Shown: positions 42,177 through 51,846, counted from the stretch's first letter. The stretch is DNA of 64,000 nt from Massilia sp. NR 4-1 (GCF_001191005.1 NZ_CP012201.1:3844001-3908000), one strand, 5' to 3'. Program-made: numbers and translations. The notes: generated by a model not told the origin, from the letters alone.

Positions 42177-42581
42177 TCAGGCGGCCTGCTGCGGCACCAT
42201 ATAGGCCAGCTCCCACAGATGGCCGTCGAGATCCTCGAAACCATGCGAGTACATAAAGCCATAATCCTGCGGCGCGCGCGGCGCCTTGCCGCCGGCGGCC
42301 AGGGCTTTCTGCACCAGCTCATCCACCTCCTCGCGGCTTTCGCAGGACAGGCAGACGATCGCTTCCGTCGCCTCCTTGGCGCTGGCAATCGGCTTGCCGG
42401 TGAAGGTGCGGAAGAAGTCTTCCACCAGCAGCATGGTGTAGATGCTATTTTCCGCGATCACCATGCAAGCGGCATTCTGGTCGGTGAACTGGGGATTGAA
42501 GGTATAGCCCAGCGCCGCGAAGAATGCTTTCGATTTATCCAGATCCTTAACCGGCAGGTTGACGAAGATTTGCTTGTTCAT
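42177..42581 (-). CDS. VOC family (glyoxalase/bleomycin-resistance fold) protein
   Basis: 134 residues. Start MNKQIFVNLPVKDLDKSKAFFAALGYTFNPQFTDQNAACMVI and end GFEDLDGHLWELAYMVP are the paired half-site patterns of the VOC superfamily; the C-terminal Glu of HLWEL is a usual metal ligand. Probably a small dioxygenase or lyase-like enzyme; substrate unknown. Same strand as the SRPBCC gene and the SnoaL-like gene. Confidence 0.88.
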   Translation of the reverse strand: MNKQIFVNLPVKDLDKSKAFFAALGYTFNPQFTDQNAACMVIAENSIYTMLLVEDFFRTFTGKPIASAKEATEAIVCLSCESREEVDELVQKALAAGGKAPRAPQDYGFMYSHGFEDLDGHLWELAYMVPQQAA

Positions 42582-42752
42582 ATTGGCCTCTCTGAAGAGT
42601 CATGTGGGTGGGTTTTTCTGGCGTTTCGTCCGCCATTACTCCCACGACGCCCCAGCATCGCCGAAATCGACAAGCTTGCGAAAAAAATTTCAATATTTCT
42701 TGAACCAGGCCGGCGCCCTCCTCCCGCGCCAGCCCGCTGCGCAACAGGATGC

Positions 42753-43253
42753 TCAGGAAGCCTTGTAAGTCTTGTCCTGCTGATCCACCCAAGGCTGGAA
42801 CAGGGCGACCGGCCAGTTCGGGTCCACATCCGAGATGCGGGACAGGCACTTCCACACGCCGTCACGCTTCTCAAAGGTATCGGTATAGATGCCGGTCGAG
42901 ACGAAGCCTTGTTTCTCGGCCTTCCAGGTCACGATCCAGTTCCACTCAACGCTGGCGGAATTGCCGCTGCCTTCGATCACGAAAGTACCGAGCGCGTGGC
43001 GCATTTTCTCCAGCGGGAAAACGCTGTGGGCGTAATCATAAAGCTGCTTGAGGCCCGCCGGACCTTCGAACAGATTGGTGCGGATATCGTTGACCTTAAA
43101 GGTCGCCTCCGGCCAGTACAGGCTCACATACTTTTCCGCCGATTCCCGGCTGCCATCGTTATCGATATAGCGCTGATGCAGATTGAGCTGCTCGAAAATC
43201 TGGAAACGGTCTGCCACTGTCAACTGGTTCAACTGCTTGTTTTGCTCCGCCAT
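42753..43253 (-). CDS. SnoaL-like / nuclear transport factor 2 fold protein
   Basis: 166 residues: DRFQIFEQLNLHQRYIDNDGSRESAEKYVSLYWPEATFKVNDI, HALGTFVIEGSGNSASVEWNWIVTW, TGIYTDTFEKRDGVWKCLSRIS. This is the SnoaL_4-like cone fold used for small isomerases or dehydratases or as a binding module. No partner gene gives a substrate. 171 nt separate its stop from the VOC gene, with no obvious feature except an A/T-rich patch at 42675-42705. Confidence 0.82.
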   Translation of the reverse strand: MAEQNKQLNQLTVADRFQIFEQLNLHQRYIDNDGSRESAEKYVSLYWPEATFKVNDIRTNLFEGPAGLKQLYDYAHSVFPLEKMRHALGTFVIEGSGNSASVEWNWIVTWKAEKQGFVSTGIYTDTFEKRDGVWKCLSRISDVDPNWPVALFQPWVDQQDKTYKAS

Positions 43254-43428
43254 GACTCATCCTTTATAAAGTGCGGTTGATGTACCGGCAGCAGAGTAAA
43301 GGAATTGCCTGGCCTGCATAAGCCAGCGGCGAGCGAATCCGCAGTTCGCTTTTTCCGAACAGTTCAATGCCCATGTAGGCAAATCACTATAATGGCGGCC
43401 ATTTCTTTTGACTGGAATTCGGGTTCTT

Positions 43429-44052
43429 ATGCGCAAGCTCGCAGCATCTCTTGTGACGATATTGGCCGTGGGAGCGGGCCTGTTCATCGCCGCTAACCAC
43501 GTAAACATCAATCCCAAGCATTCAGTGGGCGAAGTTCTCGACTCCCACCGCAATGTGTCCGTCTTCTATAACGGCGCAATTGGCCACGTCTCGGAGAGAA
43601 ATGTTGCGCCCGACGGCTATAACCTCGGTCTCAAATATCAATGCGTCGAGTTTGTGAAGCGCTATTACTACGAGCGCTTCCAGCACAGGATGCCGCAGGA
43701 CCGCGGCCATGCAAAAGAGTTCTACAATCGGAAATTATCCAACGGCACATTGAACGCCGAACGTGGACTTATGCAGTTTGCCAACGGGGCAGGAGAAATG
43801 CCGGCCGAGGAAGACCTGTTGGTCTTCGGCCCCTGGCTCTTGAACCGCTTCGGCCACGTTGCCATCGTCAGCCAGGTTGGCCCCGACTATGTGGAAGTGA
43901 TTCAGCAGAATCCTGGCCCCTTCGGCACCAGCCGCGAACGATATAAGCTGCTCATCGAGGACGGCCGGCCGCGCATCGATGCGCCCCGGTTGTCGGGATG
44001 GTTAAGAATGCCAATGTCGGCAGATCCGGCCAACGCACCTAAAACTGAATAG
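43429..44052 (+). CDS. CHAP-domain cysteine amidase/peptidase, membrane-anchored or exported
   Basis: 207 residues. An N-terminal hydrophobic segment (LAASLVTILAVGAGLFIAA) is followed by a CHAP domain: catalytic Cys72 in YQCVEFVKRYY and His143 in RFGHVAIVSQV, then VEVIQQNPGPFG. This group resembles the amidase half of glutathionylspermidine synthetase as well as peptidoglycan hydrolases. Codon use looks less GC-extreme than in neighbours. It is followed after 69 nt by a metallophosphoesterase gene on the same strand. ATG 43429 was chosen over an upstream TTG. Confidence 0.82.
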   Translation: MRKLAASLVTILAVGAGLFIAANHVNINPKHSVGEVLDSHRNVSVFYNGAIGHVSERNVAPDGYNLGLKYQCVEFVKRYYYERFQHRMPQDRGHAKEFYNRKLSNGTLNAERGLMQFANGAGEMPAEEDLLVFGPWLLNRFGHVAIVSQVGPDYVEVIQQNPGPFGTSRERYKLLIEDGRPRIDAPRLSGWLRMPMSADPANAPKTE

Positions 44053-44121
44053 GCTGGCCATGCGCCGCCCGCAAGCGCGTCTGGGGTATTCTAGTGCCAC
44101 CGATTGTTCTCATTGCCACTG

Positions 44122-44907
44122 ATGCGACTTCTCATCCTCTCCGATCTGCACCGCGAATTCTGGACCCGGCATCAACTCGTCTTTGACACCGCAAGCAGTG
44201 CGCCCGACGCCGTTATCCTGGCGGGCGATATCGACATCAGCGGGGTGCGCGCGGTACAGTGGGCGGCGGATACCTTCCGCGGCATTCCTGTTATCTATGT
44301 CCATGGCAATCACGAAGGCTACGGCCACAATCTGGACAACGAGATCGAGAAGATCCGTGCAGCGAGCGCGGCCACGGAGAATGTAAAGTTCCTCAATTGC
44401 GAAGAGCACCGGATCGGCAACGTGCGCTTTCTGGGCGCTACCTTCTGGACCGACTTCAAGCTCTTTGGCGAAGAGCAGCGCTACTTCGCCATGACCCAGG
44501 CGCAATCCGTGATGACGGACTACCGCCGCATCCGCCTTGCCAATAAGGGCTACAGAACGCTGCGCGCTACGGATACCGCCCAGTTTCATGCAGCGCATAA
44601 GGCATGGCTGAGCGCGAAACTGGCGGAACCACATGCCGGGCCGAATATCGTCGTGACGCATATGGCGCCTTCGATGCGGTCCGTGCCGGAGCGATATGCG
44701 CATGACCTGGTTTCGTCAGCCTACGCCTCCAATGCCGACGAGTTGGCCGCCAAGGCCGACCTCTGGGTGCATGGCCATACGCACAGCTCCATGGACTACC
44801 GGATCGGCGCATGCCGGGTGGTCTGCAACCCCTTCGGCTATATGAACAAGGCGGGGGGAGCCGAGAACCTGGCGTTCGATCCAGGCCTCACCATCGATAT
44901 TTCCTGA
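44122..44907 (+). CDS. calcineurin-like metallophosphoesterase
   Basis: 261 residues. Metal-binding motifs in order: LSDLHREFW (DxH), LAGDIDISG (GD), VHGNHEGYG (GNHE), VVTHMAP (H) and WVHGHTHSSMDYRIG (GHxH). Cytoplasmic, no signal peptide. Belongs to the class III phosphodiesterase-like proteins with unknown substrate. The start at ATG 44122 places LLILSDLH at the N-terminus as usual. Confidence 0.9.
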   Translation: MRLLILSDLHREFWTRHQLVFDTASSAPDAVILAGDIDISGVRAVQWAADTFRGIPVIYVHGNHEGYGHNLDNEIEKIRAASAATENVKFLNCEEHRIGNVRFLGATFWTDFKLFGEEQRYFAMTQAQSVMTDYRRIRLANKGYRTLRATDTAQFHAAHKAWLSAKLAEPHAGPNIVVTHMAPSMRSVPERYAHDLVSSAYASNADELAAKADLWVHGHTHSSMDYRIGACRVVCNPFGYMNKAGGAENLAFDPGLTIDIS

Positions 44908-44976
44908 GCAGCGCTCAATTGAGCGTCATTCATACCGAGCTGCCACGCCAAGACCGCGGCGGCTCGGCCAATCGCA

Positions 44977-45756
44977 TCAAGCGAACTTGCTGAAATCCGG
45001 CTTGCGCTTCTCGAAGAAGGCGGTGAAGGCTTCCTTCGCTTCGGGGGCCAGCAGCATTTCGCCGAACAGCTTGCTCTCGGCATCGATATGCGCGGCCAGG
45101 TTCATGCCGCGCGCGGGACGCATCAGGCGCTTGGTGGTGCGGATGGAGGCGGCGGGCAGGGCCACCAGCTTGGCGGCTTGGGCCTGGGCGTAGGCCAGCA
45201 CTTCGGCGGCCGGCAGCACCTTGGACAGGATGCCCATCTCGTACGCTTCTTGCGCGCCGAAGGCTTCGCCCAGCATCAGCTTTTCGGCGGCGCGGGCATG
45301 GCCGGCGGCCAGCGGCAGCAGCATGCTGGAACCGAATTCGGGGCACAGGCCAAGCTGGCTGAATGGCACGGAGAATTTGGCGCTGTCGGCGGCGTACACC
45401 AGGTCGCAGTGCAGCAGCAGCGTGGTGCCGATGCCAATGGCGGCGCCGCTGACGGCGGCCACGATAGGCTTGCTGCTGCCGCTCAGGGCGCGCATGAACT
45501 GGAACACGGGACGGTCGGTGAAGGCTTCGCCGTCTTTCGGCTGCGCGGTTTTCAGGAAGTCGTCGAGGTCGTTGCCAGCGGTGAAAATCTCGGGTTTGCC
45601 GGCGATCAGAATGGCGCGCACTTCGGCGTCGCTTTCGGCCGCGTTGATGGTGTCGGCCAGGGTCTGGTACATGGCGGAGGTGATCGCGTTCTTGCGTTCC
45701 AGGCGGTTGAATTCCAGGGTCAGGATGCCGCCGGCCTTGCTGCTCAAAATATCCAT
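44977..45756 (-). CDS. enoyl-CoA hydratase/isomerase family protein
   Basis: 259 residues, crotonase fold: FTAGNDLDDF (first oxyanion-hole segment), VSGAAIGIGTTLLLHCDLVYA (second), then FSVPFSQLGLCPEFGSSMLLP. Only one of the two acidic residues of true hydratases is evident, in CPEFG; the other position is not acidic. This pattern is closer to delta3-delta2-enoyl-CoA isomerases. Last gene of the beta-oxidation cluster, about 90 nt after the thiolase gene, with two hairpins between them. Confidence 0.87.
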   Translation of the reverse strand: MDILSSKAGGILTLEFNRLERKNAITSAMYQTLADTINAAESDAEVRAILIAGKPEIFTAGNDLDDFLKTAQPKDGEAFTDRPVFQFMRALSGSSKPIVAAVSGAAIGIGTTLLLHCDLVYAADSAKFSVPFSQLGLCPEFGSSMLLPLAAGHARAAEKLMLGEAFGAQEAYEMGILSKVLPAAEVLAYAQAQAAKLVALPAASIRTTKRLMRPARGMNLAAHIDAESKLFGEMLLAPEAKEAFTAFFEKRKPDFSKFA

Positions 45757-45772
45757 ATTGTCTCCATGTGGG

Positions 45773-45829
45773 AAGGGCGCCGGGTGTGAACCGCGGCGCC
45801 CTTTGTCGCGGCGGGCCAGGCGGCCCGCC
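45773..45829 (-). other. two tandem hairpins between thiolase and enoyl-CoA hydratase genes
   Basis: GGCGGGCC/GGCCCGCC (45810-45817 and 45822-45829, 4-nt loop) and AAGGGCGCCG/CGGCGCCCTT (45773-45782 and 45794-45803, 11-nt loop) are both perfect. Such pairs usually mark mRNA processing, 3' protection or partial termination within an operon. Confidence 0.55.
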
Positions 45830-45847
45830 CTCTCGTGTGGATGCGTT

Positions 45848-47044
45848 TTACACGCGTTCGATGATACCAGCTGCGCCCATGCCGGCGCCCACGCACATCG
45901 TCACCATGCCGTATTTCAGGCTGTTGCGGCGCAGGGCGTGCACCACGGTGGCGGCGCGGATGGCGCCCGTTGCGCCCAGCGGGTGGCCCAGGGCGATCGC
46001 GCCGCCCAGCGGGTTCACTTTGCTGGTGTCAAGGTTCAGGTCGCGGATCACGGCCAGCGCCTGCGCGGCGAAGGCTTCATTCAGCTCGATCCAGTCCAGC
46101 TGGTCCTGGGTGATGCCGGCGGCGGCGCAAGCGGCTGGAATCGCCACTTTCGGGCCGATGCCCATGATTTCCGGCGGCACGCCGCGCACGGCGAAGGAGG
46201 AGAACTTGGCCAGCGGGGTCAGGTTGTGCTCTTTCAGGATTTTTTCGCTGACCACGATCAGGGCGCCAGCGCCGTCCGACATCTGCGAGGAGGTGGCGGC
46301 GGTCACGGTGCCCTTGTTGGCGAAGACCGGCTTCAGCTTGGCCATCGATTCCATCGAGGCGTCGGCGCGCGGGCCTTCGTCGGCGTCCACGGTGCGCTTG
46401 CCGACCTTGATTTCGCCGGATTTCAGGTCAGGCGTGCGGGTGGTGATTTCGACCGGGGTGATCTCGTCCTTGAACAGGCCGGCCTGCTGGGCGGCGATGG
46501 CTTTGCGGTGCGATTCCAGGCCGAAGGCGTCCTGGTCTTCGCGCGACACTTTCCATTGCTGCGCCACTTTTTCGGCGGTCAGGCCCATGCCGTAGGCCAG
46601 GCCCACGTTCTCGTCCTTGAAGGTGTCCATATTGATCGATGGGTGGTGGCCCATCATCGGCACCATGGACATCGATTCCACGCCGCCGGCGATCATCACG
46701 TCGGCTTCGCCCACGCGGATGCGGTCGGCCGCCATGGCCAGGGCGGTGATGCCCGATGCGCAGTAGCGGTTGACGGTGACGCCGCCCACGGTGTTCGGCA
46801 GGCCTGCCAGCACCACGGAGTTACGCGCGATATTGAAGCCTTGTTCCGCTTCCGGGAAGGAGCAGCCGATGATGGCGTCGATGATCAGGGCCGGGTCCAG
46901 GTTCGGCACGGCGGCCATGGCGCCCTTGATGGCGTGCACCAGCAGATCGTCCGGGCGGGTCTTGTTGAACATGCCGCGCGGCGCCTTGCCGATCGGGGTA
47001 CGGGTCGCGGCGACGATGTATGCTTCTTGAAGTTGTTTGCTCAT
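45848..47044 (-). CDS. acetyl-CoA C-acyltransferase (thiolase)
   Basis: 398 residues. All three thiolase motifs are present: acylated Cys95 in VNRYCASGITALAMAA, NEAFAAQALAV and GGAIALGHPLGATGA, and the C-terminal MCVGAGMGAAGI. Catalyses the last thiolytic step of fatty-acid beta-oxidation in the cytoplasm. Start at ATG 47044 (MSKQLQEAYIVAATRTPIGK). It is the FadA partner of the bifunctional enzyme at 47580, with a hotdog-fold gene in between. Confidence 0.94.
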   Translation of the reverse strand: MSKQLQEAYIVAATRTPIGKAPRGMFNKTRPDDLLVHAIKGAMAAVPNLDPALIIDAIIGCSFPEAEQGFNIARNSVVLAGLPNTVGGVTVNRYCASGITALAMAADRIRVGEADVMIAGGVESMSMVPMMGHHPSINMDTFKDENVGLAYGMGLTAEKVAQQWKVSREDQDAFGLESHRKAIAAQQAGLFKDEITPVEITTRTPDLKSGEIKVGKRTVDADEGPRADASMESMAKLKPVFANKGTVTAATSSQMSDGAGALIVVSEKILKEHNLTPLAKFSSFAVRGVPPEIMGIGPKVAIPAACAAAGITQDQLDWIELNEAFAAQALAVIRDLNLDTSKVNPLGGAIALGHPLGATGAIRAATVVHALRRNSLKYGMVTMCVGAGMGAAGIIERV

Positions 47045-47072
47045 TTTGTGCTTTCGAATATTTGGTGATCGA

Positions 47073-47570
47073 TTAGCGTTTCGCGGACAGATACCAGTCC
47101 ACCTGCACTTGTGCGGCCAGCGTGCCTTCGGCGTCGAACACATCGACGTTGACCGGGAAGGCCACCTTGCCCTGTTCTTTCAGCTCGGCCTTGAGCGCCG
47201 CCAGATCGCCCGGCACCCGGCCGCTGGCGCGGGTAGCGCCCTTGGCGACCTTCTGGTACTGGATGCGCGATTCCTTGGCGACCGGGCGCAGTTCCATGAT
47301 CAGGTCGGCGAAGCCGCCTGCCATGGCTGCGCCGGACGCAGTTTCGGCCAGCGTGAACAAAGCGCCTGCGTGCTGCGTGCCGAGATGGTTATGCAGCTTG
47401 GGATCGTCCGGCAGCACGACTTCGGCCGTGCCGGCGCCGATGCTCTCGATGCGGATGCCCAGCAGGCGCACGAAGGGCAGCGATTCCGTCATATGCTGCT
47501 TGATGCGTTCATAAACCATGCTCGGTTTCACTTTCAACAGGACTTTAAATGCCAGCGACAGGAAGGACAT
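47073..47570 (-). CDS. hotdog-fold protein (DUF4442/PaaI-like thioesterase)
   Basis: 165 residues: GIRIESIGAGTAEVVLPDDPKLHNHLGTQHAGALFTLAETASGAAM is the hotdog helix with an N-H-x-G-T-x-H-A-G-A motif of acyl-CoA thioesterases. It is inserted between the bifunctional enzyme (9 nt upstream) and the thiolase (28 nt downstream), so it probably releases CoA from intermediates or end-products of the same pathway. Confidence 0.87.
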   Translation of the reverse strand: MSFLSLAFKVLLKVKPSMVYERIKQHMTESLPFVRLLGIRIESIGAGTAEVVLPDDPKLHNHLGTQHAGALFTLAETASGAAMAGGFADLIMELRPVAKESRIQYQKVAKGATRASGRVPGDLAALKAELKEQGKVAFPVNVDVFDAEGTLAAQVQVDWYLSAKR

Positions 47571-47579
47571 GAGCCAGGC

Positions 47580-49979
47580 TTAGTTGCGCACCGGCTTACC
47601 GGTTTGCAGCATGCCCATGATGCGCTCTTGCGTCTTCGGATGGTTCAGCAGTTCCAGGAAGGCCTTGCGTTCCATATCCAGCAGCCACTGTTCGCTCACC
47701 ACACTGCCCTGATCGATGTCGCCACCGCTCACGATCTCGGCGATCATGTCGCCCAGCTTGTAGTCGTGGGCGGAGATGAAGCCGCCGTCGCGCATATTCA
47801 CCAGCTGGCCGCGGATGGTGGCCCAGCCGTAGCGGCCGGTCACCGTCACCGGACGCTGGATCGGTGCGCGGTAGCCCGCGTCGAACATGGAGCGCGCGGT
47901 CACTTTGGCCACGTGCAGCAGTTCATACGGGTTGAACACGATCACGTCGTCTTCTTTCAGGTAACCCATGGCGCGTGCTTCCAGAGCCGATTTCGCCACG
48001 TTCGCGGTTGCCGCGTTGGTGAAGCCGGTTTTCAGGAATTGCAGGATGTCGTTGCCCTTGGCTTCTTTTGCTGCGCGAACCGCCGCCTCTTTCAGGCCGC
48101 CGCCGGCAGGGATCAGGCCCACGCCCACTTCCACCAGGCCGATATACGATTCGATCGAAGCCACGCGCTTGGATGCGTGCAGCGCCATTTCGCAGCCGCC
48201 GCCCAGCGCCAGGCCAGCCACCGCGGCCACCACCGGCACGTTGGAATACTTCATGGCCATGAAGGTATCCTGCAGTTCACGGATGATCGGATCGACCGCT
48301 TTCGCGCCGCCGGCCATGAAGGCTGGCAGGGCCGATTGCAGGTCGGCGCCGGCCGAGAAGGCGCCGCCTTCGGCTGCGTCGGTATTCCAGATCACCAGGC
48401 CCTTGAAGTTCTTCTCGGCTTCGGCCAGGCCGCGCTGCAGGCCTTTGATGACGCCGTCGCCGATCACGTGCATCTTGGTTTTCAGCGAGATCACCAGCAC
48501 TTCGTCGCCGGAGTGCCACAGGCGCACGGAGTCGTCTTCGAAGACGGTGGTGCCTGCGGTCTTGGCGTCGCCGCCGCCGCTGCCGAACACCGGCGCGCGG
48601 AATTCCTGGCGCTGGTACACGGCCAGGTCGGAACGCGGCACGAAGGATTTGGAGATGGCGGAGTAGGAGCCTTCAGGGGTGTGCACGCCCTTCTCTGCCA
48701 CCTGGCCTTCGAACACCCAGGCTGGCAGCGGTGCGTTGCACAGCGCCTTGCCTTCTTCGATATCCTGTTTCACCCACTCGGCGATCTGGTTCCAGCCGGC
48801 CGCTTGCCAGGTTTCGAACGGACCAACGCTCCAGCCGAAGCCCCAGCGCATGGCGAAGTCGATGTCGCGCGCGTTGTCGGCGATCGATTCCAGGTGGTAG
48901 GCGATGTAGTGGAAGGCGTCGCGGAAGATCGCCCACAGGAACTGGCCTTGCGGGTTGGTCGATTCGCGCAGGGCCTTGAATTTCTTGACCGGGTCTTTTT
49001 CTTTCAGGATGCGGCCGATGATGTCGGCTGCTTTCGCGCCGCCCGCCACGTATTCACCGGAAGCGAAGTCCAGGCGCTGGATTTCCTTGCCCACTTTCTT
49101 GTAGAAGCCGGCGCCGGTTTTCTGGCCCAGGGCGCCGCCCTCGATCAGCTTGGCCAGCACGGCCGGGGTCTTGTAGACGCCGAAGAAAGGATCGTCCGCC
49201 AGGTTGTCCTGCATGGTCTTGATCACATGGCCCATGGTATCCAGGCCCACCACGTCGGCGGTACGGAAGGTACCAGACTTGGCGCGGCCCAGTTTGGCGC
49301 CGGTCAGATCGTCCACCACGTCCACGGACAGGCCGAATTTTTCGGCTTCATGGATGGTGGCCAGCATGCCGAAGATGCCCACGCGGTTGGCGATGAAGTT
49401 CGGGGTGTCTTTCGCGCGCACCACGCCCTTGCCCAGCACCGAGGTCAGGAAGGTTTCCAGCTGGTCCAGGATTTCCGGCTTGGTGGCGGCGGTCGGGATC
49501 AGTTCCACCAGGTGCATATAGCGCGGTGGGTTGAAGAAGTGCACGCCGCAGAAGCGCGCCTTCAGTTCCGCGTCGAAGCCGTCGGCCAGCTTGTTGATCG
49601 ACAGGCCCGAGGTGTTGGAGGCGAAGATGGCGTTTGGCGCGATGTGCGGAGCGACTTTCTTGTACAGGTCATGCTTCCAGTCCATGCGCTCGGCGATCGC
49701 TTCGATGATCAGATCGCAGCCGGCCAGCAGGTCCAGATTGTCTTCGTAGTTGGCGACCTGGATCAGTTCAGCGTCGGCCTTGTCGCCGAAAGGCGCAGGC
49801 GACAGCTTTTTCAGGTTCTCGATGGCGCGCAGCACGATGCCGTTCTTCGGCGTACCTTCTTTTCCCGGCAGATCAAACAGCACGACCGGCACTTTGGCGT
49901 TGACGCAGTGGGCGGCGATCTGCGCGCCCATCACGCCGGCGCCCAGCACGGCTACTTTTTTCACGGTGAAGTTAGTCAT
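47580..49979 (-). CDS. 3-hydroxyacyl-CoA dehydrogenase / enoyl-CoA hydratase, FadN type
   Basis: 799 residues. The dehydrogenase half comes first (GAGVMG at 13-18, ASNTSGLSI, HFFNPPRYMHLVELIP), followed by the 3HCDH C-terminal domain and then the hydratase/isomerase half (FSAGADLQSALP, GLALGGGCEMALHASKRVA, EVGVGLIPAGGG). This order is the reverse of E. coli FadB and matches B. subtilis FadN. It hydrates and oxidises enoyl-CoA. It lies 17 nt after the acyl-CoA dehydrogenase gene, giving a FadE-N-A-like operon. Confidence 0.94.
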   Translation of the reverse strand: MTNFTVKKVAVLGAGVMGAQIAAHCVNAKVPVVLFDLPGKEGTPKNGIVLRAIENLKKLSPAPFGDKADAELIQVANYEDNLDLLAGCDLIIEAIAERMDWKHDLYKKVAPHIAPNAIFASNTSGLSINKLADGFDAELKARFCGVHFFNPPRYMHLVELIPTAATKPEILDQLETFLTSVLGKGVVRAKDTPNFIANRVGIFGMLATIHEAEKFGLSVDVVDDLTGAKLGRAKSGTFRTADVVGLDTMGHVIKTMQDNLADDPFFGVYKTPAVLAKLIEGGALGQKTGAGFYKKVGKEIQRLDFASGEYVAGGAKAADIIGRILKEKDPVKKFKALRESTNPQGQFLWAIFRDAFHYIAYHLESIADNARDIDFAMRWGFGWSVGPFETWQAAGWNQIAEWVKQDIEEGKALCNAPLPAWVFEGQVAEKGVHTPEGSYSAISKSFVPRSDLAVYQRQEFRAPVFGSGGGDAKTAGTTVFEDDSVRLWHSGDEVLVISLKTKMHVIGDGVIKGLQRGLAEAEKNFKGLVIWNTDAAEGGAFSAGADLQSALPAFMAGGAKAVDPIIRELQDTFMAMKYSNVPVVAAVAGLALGGGCEMALHASKRVASIESYIGLVEVGVGLIPAGGGLKEAAVRAAKEAKGNDILQFLKTGFTNAATANVAKSALEARAMGYLKEDDVIVFNPYELLHVAKVTARSMFDAGYRAPIQRPVTVTGRYGWATIRGQLVNMRDGGFISAHDYKLGDMIAEIVSGGDIDQGSVVSEQWLLDMERKAFLELLNHPKTQERIMGMLQTGKPVRN

Positions 49980-49996
49980 GTTTATCCTCTAGGTTC

Positions 49997-51787
49997 TTAG
50001 AACAGATCAGCGTCGAGTGCCATCAGGCTGGCGGCGCCCGAACGTGCCTGGCGAATCAAGGTTGCGGTTTCAGGTTGCAGACGAGCGAAGTAGAAGCGCG
50101 CGGTCGCCAGCTTGGCTTTGTAGAAGTTGTCGCCCGAGCCTTCTTTTTCCAGTGCGATCTTGGCCATTTGCGCGAAGAAGTAGCTGTACACCAGATGGCC
50201 TACAACGCGCAGGTAAGGCACGGCGGCGGCGCCCACTTCGTCCTGGCTCTGGAAGGCTTTCATGCCGATTTCCATGGTCAGCTTGGTGACTTTTTCGCCC
50301 AGGTCGCCCAGCGGGGTGATGAACTCGGACAGCGCTTCGTCGGTGCCGTTGTCTTCCACGAAAGCGCGGATCTTCTCGCCGAACTTGCGCAGCTTGGCGC
50401 CGTTGTCCATCAGGATCTTGCGGCCCAGCAGGTCCAGCGACTGGATGGTGTTGGTGCCTTCGTAAATCAGGTTGATGCGGGCGTCGCGCACATACTGCTC
50501 CATGCCCCACTCGGAGATGTAGCCGTGACCGCCGTACACCTGCATCGCTTCCGAGGTCGCCACCCAGGCGTTGTCGGTGATGAAGGCCTTGATGATCGGG
50601 GTCAGCAGCGCCACTTCGTCGGCGGCTTCCTTGCGCACTTCTTCGTCAGGGTGGTGCAGTTCGCGGTCGATCTGCAGTGCCACGTAGGACGAGAAGGCGC
50701 GCGCGCCTTCGGCGTAGGCTTTGGCGGTCAGCAGCATGCGGCGCACGTCTGGGTGCACGATGATCGGGTCGGCCGCTTTTTCCGGTGCTTTCACGCCGGA
50801 CAGGCTGCGCATCTGCAGACGGTCCTTGGCGTACACCAGGGCGTTCTGGTAGGCGATTTCGGTCAGGCCCAGGGACTGCATGCCGACGCCCAGGCGGGCG
50901 GCGTTCATGAACACGAACATGGCGTTCAGGCCTTTGTTCGGCTGGCCGATGATCCAGCCCTTGGCGCCGTCCAGGTTCATCTGGCAGGTCGAGTTGCCGT
51001 GGATGCCCATCTTCTCTTCGATGGCGCCGCAGGTGATCGGGTTGCGTTCGCCGATGCCGCCGTCGGCGGTCGGCAGGTATTTCGGCACCAGGAACAGGGA
51101 GATGCCTTTCGAGCCTTCCGGCGCGTCCGGCACGCGGGCCAGCACCAGGTGCAGGATGTTCTCGGACATATCGTGCTCGCCGGCCGAGATGAAGATCTTG
51201 TTGCCGGTGATGGTCCAGGAGCCGTCGGCTTCAGGGATGGCTTTCGAACGCAGCAGGCCCAGGTCGGTGCCGCAGTGCGGTTCGGTCAGGCACATGGTGC
51301 CGGTCCATTCGCCGGACACCAGTTTCGGCAGATAGGTTTTTTTCTGTTCGTCGGTGCCGTGCTCCAGCAGGCACTCGTAGGCGCCGTGCGACAGGCCTGG
51401 GTACATGGACCAGGCCTGGTTGGAGGAGTTCAGCATCTCGTAGAAGGAGTTGTTCAGAACGATGGGCAGACCCTGGCCGCCATATTCCGGATCGCAAGCC
51501 AGCGCAGCCCAGCCGCCTTCCACGTATTGTTTGTAAGCTTCTTTAAAGCCTTTGGGAGTGGTCACGGTTTTCGCGACCGGATCATGGTGGCAGCCTTCGC
51601 GGTCGCCCGAGTGGTTCAGCGGGAACAGCACTTCGGACGTGAACTTCGCGCCCTCTTCCAGCACCTGGTTGATGATGTCGGCGTCGGTTTCCGCGTGGGC
51701 CGGCAGTTCCTTGAGCTGTTCTTCCACTTTCAGGAACTCATGCAGAACGAATTGCATATCCCGGATTGGCGCGACGTATTGACCCAT
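49997..51787 (-). CDS. acyl-CoA dehydrogenase (FadE-like, with C-terminal extension)
   Basis: 596 residues, longer than short-chain dehydrogenases (about 390) because of a C-terminal domain. Visible motifs: CLTEPHCGTDLGLL, ITGNKIFISAGEHDM, MQVYGGHGYISEWGMEQYVRDARINLIYEGTNTIQ with the catalytic-base Glu in YEGTNT. Oxidises acyl-CoA at the alpha-beta bond, with FAD, passing electrons to ETF. GGAG lies before ATG 51787. First enzyme gene of the operon, just downstream of the TetR regulator. Confidence 0.93.
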   Translation of the reverse strand: MGQYVAPIRDMQFVLHEFLKVEEQLKELPAHAETDADIINQVLEEGAKFTSEVLFPLNHSGDREGCHHDPVAKTVTTPKGFKEAYKQYVEGGWAALACDPEYGGQGLPIVLNNSFYEMLNSSNQAWSMYPGLSHGAYECLLEHGTDEQKKTYLPKLVSGEWTGTMCLTEPHCGTDLGLLRSKAIPEADGSWTITGNKIFISAGEHDMSENILHLVLARVPDAPEGSKGISLFLVPKYLPTADGGIGERNPITCGAIEEKMGIHGNSTCQMNLDGAKGWIIGQPNKGLNAMFVFMNAARLGVGMQSLGLTEIAYQNALVYAKDRLQMRSLSGVKAPEKAADPIIVHPDVRRMLLTAKAYAEGARAFSSYVALQIDRELHHPDEEVRKEAADEVALLTPIIKAFITDNAWVATSEAMQVYGGHGYISEWGMEQYVRDARINLIYEGTNTIQSLDLLGRKILMDNGAKLRKFGEKIRAFVEDNGTDEALSEFITPLGDLGEKVTKLTMEIGMKAFQSQDEVGAAAVPYLRVVGHLVYSYFFAQMAKIALEKEGSGDNFYKAKLATARFYFARLQPETATLIRQARSGAASLMALDADLF

Positions 51788-51828
51788 GATTTATCTCCTG
51801 ACGGCTAAATAATTAAGATTGGTGACAT

Positions 51829-51845
51829 GCTGCGCGGGGCGCAGC
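51829..51845 (-). other. short hairpin after the TetR gene
   Basis: GCTGCGC (51829-51835), loop GGG, GCGCAGC (51839-51845) is a perfect 7-bp stem 1 nt after the TetR stop codon and 41 nt before the acyl-CoA dehydrogenase start. No U tract; it may attenuate read-through into the fad operon. Confidence 0.45.
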
Positions 51846-51846
51846 C

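Noticed and set aside
47037..50000. 987-codon plus-strand ORF opposite the FadN-type gene
   Set aside because: Antisense to genes with complete catalytic motifs; the composition is His/Gln/Arg-biased, as with other shadow frames here.
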